Shown here: positions 1 through 8,416 of the stretch, piece by piece
Layout of the letters: every line of letters begins with the position of its first letter
Numbering within the stretch: the first letter of the stretch is position 1
DNA from: an uncultured Lachnospiraceae bacterium
Lineage (GTDB): Bacteria; Bacillota; Clostridia; Lachnospirales; Lachnospiraceae
Length of the DNA stretch: 64,000 nucleotides
Direction of reading: 5' to 3'
Assembly: GCA_947574135.1 (NCBI GenBank)
Contig: CANPIM010000004.1
Location: forward strand, 1 to 64,000
The notes under the pieces: generated by a model
What the model was told of the DNA's origin: nothing
Database searches by the model: none
The model's input: only the letters and a program-made list of their open reading frames with translations
Program-made: the position numbers and the translations under genes

Positions 1-51
1 CTTGAAATGACGGAGTCAGAGTCCGTTGCCTTACCGTTTGGCGATAGCCCT
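1..51 (-). tRNA. tRNA-Gln (anticodon CUG), truncated by the window start
   Basis: Reverse complement reads AGGGCTA-TC-GCC-AAACGGTAA-GGC-A-ACGGA-CTCTGAC-TCCGT...; D stem GCC/GGC, anticodon stem ACGGA/TCCGT, loop CT-CTG-AC. The T arm and 3' acceptor lie outside the window. Confidence 0.88.
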
Positions 52-136
52 TCGTTTGTGTGTCAACAAATGGTATTATAAAGGATCTCCCATAAAAATG
101 CAAGTCTTTTTTTGAAAATTTTTATTTTTTTGAATT

Positions 137-1579
137 TTATCTTTTTTCCATCTTTTTCTGCCCATAGCGGGCAAAGGCTCTTCTTCGCATTATAAAGTAT
201 GCCGCCAGAACCATGGTCCCTGTAATCACCCAGCTGACCGGGTACACCACCATGAGCATCTCAAAACTTGCAAACTTTTGAAACACTGTGTACAACCACA
301 TAATCCGGAATCCGCAAGATCCGATGACTGTCAGAAGAGCCGGCAGCATAGAATAGCCTAGACCCCGAAGGGCTGCGCCGCTTACCTCATAAGTAACTGG
401 CAGACAGGCAAAAGCTTCCACGCAAAGTACCCGCGTCATGGCATAGGCAATCACCTCGTCCTCCACGGTATAAACACGAATAAATATCCGCCGGCCAAGG
501 ACAAAGACCATGCTCATGATTCCGGTTATAAGCAAAGCGCATCCCACAGTCAGTCCAAATATTCGCCGGCAGCGCTTAAGCTCTCCAGCCCCAAAATTCT
601 GGCTGGTAAAGGTCACGGCTGCCTGGCTAAAGGCACTGGTTACAAAATAAGTAAAGGACTCAAAGTTTAAGGCTGCAGCAGATCCGGCTACGGCATCCGA
701 GCCAAACCCGTTGATGGCCGTCTGAATGCATACATTAGAGAGGGAAAACACCATTCCCTGGATTCCTGCCGGGATCCCGATCTGAACCATCCGAAGCACA
801 TGCTCTCTTTTCAGTGATAAATTGTGTGGCTTTAGCTGAATGGTTCCCCTCTCATGGAGGAGAAAATATACAATGAGCCCTGCGCTCACCATATTGGCCA
901 GCACTGTGGCTATGGCTACACCCGCCACGCTTAACTTACACACCACCACAAAAAACAGATTCAGGCACACATTCACCACGCCGGAGAGCAGCAGGCAATA
1001 CAGAGGGCGCTTGGTGTCCCCCACACTGCGCAGGATTGCCGCCCCAAAATTATACAGCATCACAAAGGGCATTCCCAGAAAATAAATCCGCAGATATACC
1101 ACAGCCAGCTCCAATACATCCCCGGGGGTATTCATCAGGAGCAAAAGCGGCCGTGCGGCCAGGATTCCCACAAAAATCAAAAACACTCCGCTGATAAGAG
1201 CCATGGCAATGGCTGTATGGACGGCCTCCTGTGCCTTGTCCTCCCTTCCCTGGCCAATATAGCTGGCGATAAGCACATTGGTCCCCACAGACAGGCCCAC
1301 AAAAAGATTGATGAGAAGATTGACCACCGCGCCGTTTCCTCCCACAGCCGCCAGGGCCTGACTGCCTGAAAATCTTCCCACCACCGCCACATCTGCAGAA
1401 TTAAACAGCTGTTGCAAAATGCTGCTGGCCGCCAGGGGCAAGGCAAAAACCAAGATCTTATCCAGCAAAGAGCCCTTGAGCATATCCATCTGCCGGCCCG
1501 CCCCTGCTTTCGTCTCCATCTGCCGACCCGCCTCTGCTTTCATCTCTCCCTGCCGTTCTTCCTCCTGTGTCCTGTTCAT
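137..1579 (-). CDS. MATE family efflux transporter
   Basis: 12-TM MATE-like sequence (LPLAASSILQQLFNSADVAVVGRFSG); N-terminal extension contains a 10-aa repeat. Confidence 0.93.
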   Translation of the reverse strand: MNRTQEEERQGEMKAEAGRQMETKAGAGRQMDMLKGSLLDKILVFALPLAASSILQQLFNSADVAVVGRFSGSQALAAVGGNGAVVNLLINLFVGLSVGTNVLIASYIGQGREDKAQEAVHTAIAMALISGVFLIFVGILAARPLLLLMNTPGDVLELAVVYLRIYFLGMPFVMLYNFGAAILRSVGDTKRPLYCLLLSGVVNVCLNLFFVVVCKLSVAGVAIATVLANMVSAGLIVYFLLHERGTIQLKPHNLSLKREHVLRMVQIGIPAGIQGMVFSLSNVCIQTAINGFGSDAVAGSAAALNFESFTYFVTSAFSQAAVTFTSQNFGAGELKRCRRIFGLTVGCALLITGIMSMVFVLGRRIFIRVYTVEDEVIAYAMTRVLCVEAFACLPVTYEVSGAALRGLGYSMLPALLTVIGSCGFRIMWLYTVFQKFASFEMLMVVYPVSWVITGTMVLAAYFIMRRRAFARYGQKKMEKR

Positions 1580-1617
1580 TTCCGCTCCTCAGCCACATAA
1601 CTTTTCTCTGTGGTCAT
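1576..1617 (-). CDS. Possible mini-cistron 2, MTTEKSYVAEERK
   Basis: Same peptide with one synonymous change (AGC>AGT); its stop overlaps the MATE ATG. Confidence 0.35.
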   Translation of the reverse strand: MTTEKSYVAEERK

Positions 1618-1693
1618 TTCCGCTCCTCAGCCACATAGCTTTTCTCTGTGGTCATTTCCGCTCCTCAGCCACATAGCTTTTTTCTATGGTCAT
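1580..1693 (-). repeat. 38-bp tandem repeat, 3 copies, at the CDF stop / MATE start junction
   Basis: Unit (minus strand) ATGACCACAGAGAAAAGCTATGTGGCTGAGGAGCGGAA; the last copy ends at the MATE ATG. Confidence 0.95.
1614..1655 (-). CDS. Possible mini-cistron 1, MTTEKSYVAEERK
   Basis: ATG overlaps the CDF stop (ATGA), is preceded by GAGGAG, and ends in ATGA. Confidence 0.35.
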   Translation of the reverse strand: MTTEKSYVAEERK

Positions 1694-2836
1694 GACACAC
1701 TGGTATCGGGAATCCTCCCGACGAAGCTCCTCCATAATCTGTTGCTGCAGCTTGCGCTGCTCCTTCTCCTGGTAGGAAAAAGGCACCACCACATCAAAAA
1801 TCAGATTGATCTGCTCTCTTCCATCCACCATCCGGAAATCATGAATGGAAAGCCCCTCGTCAATGCGGTGGACCACCTGCTCCACCTGGGTTCGGACCTC
1901 ATTTACATGCGTGTCGTGGGTCTCCACCGGATCCATATGGATCACCAGAAAAATCCCCAGCCTTTTGGCCGCATCTCTCTCGATTCTATCAATAATCTCA
2001 TGGGATGCCTCGATATCCACGTCATTGGGCACCTCCGCATGAATCGAGGCCAGGCTTCTGGTAGGCCCATAATTGTGTACAATCAGATCATGGGTTCCCA
2101 CAATTCCCTCATAGCTCTCCACCAGCTCCGTCACTGCCTGGTAAACCTCCGGGGAGACCGCCTCCCCAATCAAAGGCTCCAAGGTGTCCCTTGCAATGCT
2201 CAGTCCAGCCCACATAACAATCAATGCCACCACAAGTCCCACATAGCCGTCAATATTCACCCCGGTAAAATGAAAAATGCAGATGGAGCCTATGGTGGCC
2301 GTGGTAGTACAAACGTCTCCCAGCGCATCCGTGGCTGTGGCCAGCATGACCTTGGAGCGAATGCGTTTTCCCAGCTTTCGGTTAAAATAAGCCATCCAAA
2401 GCTTCACAGCTATGGAAGCCAGAAGCACTGCCAGCGATACCATTTGAAAGGACAAATCCTCCGGATTCCGGATCTTTTCAACTGCATTTTTTAAGAAGGT
2501 AAAGCCCACCTCCATCACCAGAAACGACACAATCAGTGCCGCAATATATTCAATCCTTCCGTGTCCGAAGGGATGATTCTGATCTGCCGGCTTGCTGGCC
2601 ATTTTCACCCCGATAAATCCAATGACAGAGGATGCCGCATCCGAAAGATTATTAAAGGCATCTGCTGTTACAGAAATACTGTGCAGCAAAAGACCTGCCG
2701 TAAGCTTTCCGGCAAAAAGCAGCAGATTGCAAAAAATGCCGATGGTGCTGCCCAACACGCCATAAGCCGTGCGCACCCTGGCATTCTCTGTCTCCTCATA
2801 ATTTTTTACAAATCGATGTACCAAAAACTCAATCAT
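1652..2836 (-). CDS. Cation diffusion facilitator (CDF) family transporter
   Basis: SVTADAFNNLSDAASSVIGFIGVKMASKPADQNHPFGHGRIEYIAAL is a typical CDF core; C-terminal cytoplasmic domain present. Confidence 0.95.
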   Translation of the reverse strand: MIEFLVHRFVKNYEETENARVRTAYGVLGSTIGIFCNLLLFAGKLTAGLLLHSISVTADAFNNLSDAASSVIGFIGVKMASKPADQNHPFGHGRIEYIAALIVSFLVMEVGFTFLKNAVEKIRNPEDLSFQMVSLAVLLASIAVKLWMAYFNRKLGKRIRSKVMLATATDALGDVCTTTATIGSICIFHFTGVNIDGYVGLVVALIVMWAGLSIARDTLEPLIGEAVSPEVYQAVTELVESYEGIVGTHDLIVHNYGPTRSLASIHAEVPNDVDIEASHEIIDRIERDAAKRLGIFLVIHMDPVETHDTHVNEVRTQVEQVVHRIDEGLSIHDFRMVDGREQINLIFDVVVPFSYQEKEQRKLQQQIMEELRREDSRYQCVMTIEKSYVAEERK

Positions 2837-3113
2837 ACGACGGATGCCTTCTTCATTTTCATAATTTTATTCTGCCATCTGCATTTTCAGTCCAAAACTT
2901 TGTCAGACATCGAATCTCATGCCCAAGCTCCTGAAAAGCTTTTTGCAACAGGGGGATCCCCTTGTCAACTGAGAGTATCATATTTTCCTGAAAAAAGAAA
3001 GCGTAATCTTGCTATTTTTATTTAAATATGCTATTTTATTTAAAATTAGTGTGCCTGCTGGCCCCCGGAAAACGCCTGTCAGGAAGGTACAGAAAAAGGA
3101 GAGAGATACCCTT

Positions 3114-4568
3114 ATGAGTACAATGAATTTAACTCTGATGACCGATTTATATGAGCTGACCATGATGCAGGGATATTTTAAGAGTCAGTCCGATGAAACC
3201 GTGGTGTTCGACATGTTTTATCGGCGCAATCCCTGTGGAAACGGATTTGCCATTGCGGCCGGACTGGAACAGGTAATCGATTATATAAGCAATTTAACCT
3301 TCACGCCGGAGGATATTTCCTATCTTCGGAGCCTACGTCTCTTTGACGAGGATTTTCTGGCCTATCTGGAGGGCTTTCATTTTTCCGGCGACATCTATGC
3401 CATTCCCGAGGGAACGGTGGTGTTTCCCAGAGAGCCCCTTTTAAAGGTTATTGCCCCCATTATGGAGGCCCAGCTGGTTGAGACCGCCATTCTCACCATT
3501 ATCAACCACCAAAGCCTCATTGCCACCAAGACCTCCCGTGTGGTTCACGCGGCTAAGGGGGACGGCATTATGGAATTTGGCCTGCGGCGGGCCCAGGGAC
3601 CGGACGCAGGGATTTATGGCGCCCGGGCTGCCATGGTTGGCGGCTGTATCGGCACCTCCAACGTACTGGCAGGCCAGCTCTTTGACGTGCCGGTAAAGGG
3701 CACTCATGCCCACAGCTGGATTATGAGCTTCCCCGACGAATATACAGCCTTTAAAACCTATGCAGATCTGTATCCAAAGGCCTGTATTCTCCTGGTGGAC
3801 ACCTACGACACCCTGAAATCCGGCGTGCCAAATGCCATCCGGGTATTCCGGGAAATGCGGGATGCGGGAATCCCCTTAAATTTCTACGGCATACGCCTGG
3901 ACAGCGGCGATCTGGCTTACATGTCCAAGAAAGCCCGGAAAATGCTGGATGATGCCGGCTTCCCGGACGCCATTATCTCCGCCTCCAGCGATCTGGATGA
4001 ATATCTGATCACCAGCCTCAAGGGACAGGGAGCTCAGATCACCTCCTGGGGCGTTGGCACCAATATGATCACCTCCAGCGATTGTCCCGCCTTTGGGGGC
4101 GTCTATAAGCTGGCCGCCGTGCAGGATGGGGAGGGAGAATTTATTCCCAAGATCAAGCTGTCCGAGAACACGGAGAAAATTACCAATCCGGGCAATAAAA
4201 CCATTTTCCGGATTTACGAGAAGGAAACAGGAAAAATGAAGGCAGACCTGATTTGCCTGTCTGACGAAACCTTTGATACCTCCCAGGATCTCCTGATCTT
4301 TGATTCCATTGAGACCTGGAAAAAGACCAAGTTAAAGGGCGGAGAATACACCATGCGGGAGCTTTTGATTCCGGTCTTTGAAAAGGGTCGTCTGGTCTAC
4401 CAGTCTCCCTCTGTTATGGAAATTCGGGAATACTGCCAGAGAGAGCAGGAAACCCTCTGGGATGAGACCCGCCGCCTGACCAACCCGCACAAGGTGTATG
4501 TAGATCTCTCCGACAAGCTTTTCCGCATTAAGTCCGGACTTTTGGATCAGATGAATCAGACCCTATAG
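3114..4568 (+). CDS. pncB: Nicotinate phosphoribosyltransferase
   Basis: MSTMNLTLMTDLYELTMMQGYF...EFGLRRAQGPDAG; start chosen at 3114 after AGGAGAG. Confidence 0.93.
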   Translation: MSTMNLTLMTDLYELTMMQGYFKSQSDETVVFDMFYRRNPCGNGFAIAAGLEQVIDYISNLTFTPEDISYLRSLRLFDEDFLAYLEGFHFSGDIYAIPEGTVVFPREPLLKVIAPIMEAQLVETAILTIINHQSLIATKTSRVVHAAKGDGIMEFGLRRAQGPDAGIYGARAAMVGGCIGTSNVLAGQLFDVPVKGTHAHSWIMSFPDEYTAFKTYADLYPKACILLVDTYDTLKSGVPNAIRVFREMRDAGIPLNFYGIRLDSGDLAYMSKKARKMLDDAGFPDAIISASSDLDEYLITSLKGQGAQITSWGVGTNMITSSDCPAFGGVYKLAAVQDGEGEFIPKIKLSENTEKITNPGNKTIFRIYEKETGKMKADLICLSDETFDTSQDLLIFDSIETWKKTKLKGGEYTMRELLIPVFEKGRLVYQSPSVMEIREYCQREQETLWDETRRLTNPHKVYVDLSDKLFRIKSGLLDQMNQTL

Positions 4569-4608
4569 ACAAAAACAGCTCCAAACTGACAAAGATGCAG
4601 AAACATAC

Positions 4609-4660
4609 ATACTCCCCGGGCCTGTGTAAAAACCGGCAGGCCCGGGGAGTATTTTATTTT
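4609..4660 (+). terminator. Intrinsic terminator after pncB
   Basis: 16-bp stem ATACTCCCCGGGCCTG / CAGGCCCGGGGAGTAT followed by TTTATTTT. Confidence 0.88.
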
Positions 4661-7362
4661 ATCTGGGGATTTTTTCGGGAATATATCCGTCTGCGAAGTC
4701 CTGCCAGAATCATAGGCGCCAGAACACAGGCTGTGAGGATTCCCAGGGAGGCCAACAAAAGTCTGGTCTGATTCTGCCTCCAGTATTTCTGGAGAGGCGT
4801 AAACCAGTAAGCCCGGCTGGCTTTGGCCGAAGCGCTGCTCTCCTTCTCCTCAATCTCCATGGTTCCTGCCGTATATACGCCTCTGGAGGACCACCGGTAA
4901 TCCCCGGCCTCCATGTCATCCAGATTCACCCGGCCCTCTTCGTCCGTCTCTGCGGTAAATAAATATCCGTCCTCGTCATAGAAATCAATGCTGTCATTAG
5001 CCATATCTTCCCCAAACTTTACATTGACCCGGAAGCTCTCCTTTACCTCAATCTGTTCAATGGAATCCATAATAGCATCACTCACCTTCGATGCATCGCT
5101 GACCCCTGCATAGCTGCCGCCCGTTTCCTCCGAAATGCTGGCAAAAAAGTCCTCCGCATCGCTGCTGGCATCTGTGCCAATGGAAAACACATTGATAAGG
5201 CTCTCTCCCATGGCCTCAGCCACCCGCTTGTCCGACTTCTCATAATCCAGACTGATGTCCGCGTTAAACAAAGCCACCAAAACATCCTCATAGGTATATC
5301 CTGTCACAGGCTCCGGGCTCAAGGGCGCCGCATCCCCCAGGATAATGATAATCTTCTTTGCATGCAGTCTCCAGTCCAGCCTTACTGCCTCCATAAGGGC
5401 AGAATAGACGGTCTCCCTATCGTCTCCTCCGTCACCCAGATCCAGTCCGTTTACCGCGTTTGTTATCTCGGCATCATCATTGCTAAAGGGAAGCTGCACC
5501 CTGCTGGGATAATCCTCGGATTCTCCGGAGCGATCCGGAAAATCCCGGTAATCAATCAAAGCCACCCGATAATTCTCTGTTTTCTCCCGCAGGCTCTCCA
5601 GAATGTTTACCATATTTGCCTTGGCATTGTCAATATCGTCCGACATGGAGCCGGTAGTGTCCACCACAAAGCACAGATCCATTCCGTCGTTAACGGAAGT
5701 CTGAAGCACACGGCCCAGGGTCATATCCCTCGATTTCAAAGCGTTGACTGTGGCTTCCCCTGCATCCACCATGCCGCTGTGGCCGCCCTCATAATAATAC
5801 CGGCCTGTGGTGGATGCCAGGAGAATCTGCTTTACCTCCGGCCCGGTCAGCTCCGGGTTGCAGGCAAATATCAGCCCGGCCACACCGGTGACATGAGGCG
5901 TTGACATGGAGGTGCCGCTCATGCCCTCATAGCCGTTCGCCACACAGCTGTACACATCCACCCCAGGTCCTACAATATCCACTCTTGAACCAATATTGGA
6001 AAAATTCGCATAGGAGTAAAAGGTCTCATTGGCCGTGGAGCGCCCCTCATCAATCCCTACGGCTCCCACTACCACCACCCGATCCTGCACCTCCTGGGCG
6101 CTCATTAGATTCAGAAAATTGTTGTAAAGCGCCTGGGAGCCTCCCCTCTGGCCTCTCCAGCCAAAGAGATATTTCACGCTTTCCCAGCCCGTCATCTCCT
6201 CCCGATATCCATAGGTCTGACTTTCATCCGGGTAATAATAGCTGGAATTGCTGTTTCCAGCCGCCACACAGATTAAAAAGTCCGGTTTCCCTGCCTGCTC
6301 CCTGGCGGAAATAATTCGGGATAATCCGGCCTCTGTCATTCTGGCCTGCTGGGTAAGATACTGAATTGCATTCTGGTTTCCGTGACTGGCCGCAAATCCA
6401 ATGAGCCGCCGGGTATTCTGGCTGATATTGATCACCTGAACATCCTGATCGATGAGATTTTTCAGACATAAAAGATAGCTATATGCCGTTCCATATCTTG
6501 ATACATAATTGCTTCCCATATCATAATATGTATGACAATAATACAACTCACCCATTCCGCCCATAACTCCCGTAACTCCGGTGCCATTGTCCCATTCTCC
6601 GTCCATAATGCCGGAAACGTGACTGCCATGGTCATCCGAGGCCACACTGTAGGTATCGGCCTCTACTCTGCCGTTCTTTGGATTCACAAACAGACAGGTG
6701 GCATTGGCAAAGTCCAGATCCTCATGGGCAGTATTGGGCTTGCTGTCAATAAGCCCAATCTTCACTGTACGCATCTCATCCCGGTACCCCCAGGCATTGG
6801 GAGCATGGATGGCCTCCATTCCCCAGTTTTCTCCCCGTGGCACCTCCATATCCCAGTCATCCCCATTCCAGGAATCCGAAGGGTAGGCGGCATCCTTATA
6901 GGGAAAGTCATCCTCCTCCCCCTCCTCCTCGTCTGCCTCAAACTCAGAGACCACATTCAGGTAGGCATCCTCCACCGTATCCCGGGTCTTGATTTTTTTG
7001 ACCAGGCGCTCCAGCTCCTCATAGGTCATGGCGTCCTTAAGCATCAGCTTATACACCCCAATGTCCCCCATGGTCTCGTCCAGCTCTCCCCCATAGTCCT
7101 CCGCAAGCCGAACCATCTGCTCCGCGGTTGTAGAGGCTTTGGCAAAGATCACTACCTCATTGTTGATATACAGAACCCCGTTCTCCTGATTAAAATCAAT
7201 ATATTCCGATTCCTCCGCAATAAAGGGAGTCTCGTCAATCTCATTCCGGTTGAGATCAAAGAAATTGGGAAACAGAAAAAACACCCAAAGAGCCAGAAAA
7301 GCTCCAAAGGCCAGAATCAAAATCAATAATCCAATGAGAATGCGCTTACATATTTTTTTCAT
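4654..7362 (-). CDS. Membrane-anchored subtilisin-like (S8) serine protease with a vWA domain
   Basis: IGLIDSKPN, DDHGSHVSG and SGTSMSTPHVTG (S8 triad motifs); vWA MIDAS FVVDTTGSMSDD; N-terminal and C-terminal TM segments. Start set at MKKICKRIL, overlapping the upstream gene. Confidence 0.9.
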   Translation of the reverse strand: MKKICKRILIGLLILILAFGAFLALWVFFLFPNFFDLNRNEIDETPFIAEESEYIDFNQENGVLYINNEVVIFAKASTTAEQMVRLAEDYGGELDETMGDIGVYKLMLKDAMTYEELERLVKKIKTRDTVEDAYLNVVSEFEADEEEGEEDDFPYKDAAYPSDSWNGDDWDMEVPRGENWGMEAIHAPNAWGYRDEMRTVKIGLIDSKPNTAHEDLDFANATCLFVNPKNGRVEADTYSVASDDHGSHVSGIMDGEWDNGTGVTGVMGGMGELYYCHTYYDMGSNYVSRYGTAYSYLLCLKNLIDQDVQVINISQNTRRLIGFAASHGNQNAIQYLTQQARMTEAGLSRIISAREQAGKPDFLICVAAGNSNSSYYYPDESQTYGYREEMTGWESVKYLFGWRGQRGGSQALYNNFLNLMSAQEVQDRVVVVGAVGIDEGRSTANETFYSYANFSNIGSRVDIVGPGVDVYSCVANGYEGMSGTSMSTPHVTGVAGLIFACNPELTGPEVKQILLASTTGRYYYEGGHSGMVDAGEATVNALKSRDMTLGRVLQTSVNDGMDLCFVVDTTGSMSDDIDNAKANMVNILESLREKTENYRVALIDYRDFPDRSGESEDYPSRVQLPFSNDDAEITNAVNGLDLGDGGDDRETVYSALMEAVRLDWRLHAKKIIIILGDAAPLSPEPVTGYTYEDVLVALFNADISLDYEKSDKRVAEAMGESLINVFSIGTDASSDAEDFFASISEETGGSYAGVSDASKVSDAIMDSIEQIEVKESFRVNVKFGEDMANDSIDFYDEDGYLFTAETDEEGRVNLDDMEAGDYRWSSRGVYTAGTMEIEEKESSASAKASRAYWFTPLQKYWRQNQTRLLLASLGILTACVLAPMILAGLRRRIYSRKNPQIK

Positions 7363-8128
7363 ATTTTTTCCCTCTGCACACCATGATACAAGAATAAACG
7401 GAGAGCAAAACCGCTCCCAGCAGCATCCAAAGAAGGGCAAACATAAAGCTTACATCCTGAAAAGCCTCCATGGACGCCTTCAGAACACTCTGCAGCCCTC
7501 CGGACATGTTCTCCACCAGCGAAGGCCAGAAAAGGCCCAAAAGAAGGCTTATAAGCCCTGTCAAAAGACCGGATATCCCCAAAGAGAAAAAGAATCTTCT
7601 GATCCGCCGGATATTCAAAAAAACCATGCAAAACAGGGGAATCGCCACCAAAATTCCGCCCAAAAGCAACAAAAGCACAGACTCCAGAAGCTCTGTAAGC
7701 CTGTCTCCCGAGATTCCCCCCACAGACGGAAAATGCACATTGGCCGCCAGGCCGTGGAAAAAGGCTATGGCCGGCAGCATAGCAGCAAAAAGAATAAAAA
7801 ACAACGAAAAAAATCCTGTGGCAAGGCCGGAGGGAACTCCCCGGGATCTCTTCGGCCCGTCTTCCTCCTTACCGGATTCCTGGCCTCTCCATTCCTCTGG
7901 GATCCCTAGCTCCTCCCCGGCTCTTTCCTCCTGAAGCTCTTCCGTCTCCGGCTCAAAAGCTTCCCCTTTCCATTCGCTCCCCGAGGCAAAACTCTCTTCC
8001 TTGGGCCCCGGCTCTTCCTCCAGTCTGGCTCCGCATCCCGGGCAAAAGCTGCCTCCCGGGGATACCTCCTGGCCACATTCCGGGCAAAAACGCCTGCCCG
8101 GATTCTCCCTATCATACGCTGTACTCAT
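7346..8128 (-). CDS. Zinc-ribbon multi-pass membrane protein
   Basis: FCPECGQEVSPGGSFCPGCGARL zinc ribbon, acidic linker, about four TM segments. Confidence 0.75.
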   Translation of the reverse strand: MSTAYDRENPGRRFCPECGQEVSPGGSFCPGCGARLEEEPGPKEESFASGSEWKGEAFEPETEELQEERAGEELGIPEEWRGQESGKEEDGPKRSRGVPSGLATGFFSLFFILFAAMLPAIAFFHGLAANVHFPSVGGISGDRLTELLESVLLLLLGGILVAIPLFCMVFLNIRRIRRFFFSLGISGLLTGLISLLLGLFWPSLVENMSGGLQSVLKASMEAFQDVSFMFALLWMLLGAVLLSVYSCIMVCRGKKYEKNM

Positions 8129-8416
8129 TCAGCCCTCCTCATAAAAAGTTTTAGGAAACTCCCCCTTGATTCTTAAAAATTTTACATAATATCCCACCTT
8201 TTGTCAATGTTCTCTGGCAAGTCCTTTATGACAAATATCACTGTTTTGTCCATTTTACACAGGATGGCCCAAGGATGGCCCACAAAAACTCTTACCACTT
8301 GGTTACAACTTGTTACACTTTAGATACATTTTTGCAAATCCGGGGAAATATACCCCTGCTAAAATAAAATCATAAAAAGCAGTACAAAAAACAGTACAAA
8401 AAAGGAGAATCAGCTT

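Noticed and set aside
1610-2494. 294-aa plus-strand ORF opposite the CDF gene
   Set aside because: Antisense shadow ORF; the minus strand encodes a clear CDF transporter.
4654-4760. C-terminus of the S8-vWA protein as a sortase B substrate
   Set aside because: It ends in a TM plus basic tail (RRRIYSRKNPQIK), without an LPXTG/NPQTN motif before the TM.
6532-7329. 265-aa plus-strand ORF opposite the subtilase-vWA gene
   Set aside because: Antisense reading of a well-supported coding region.
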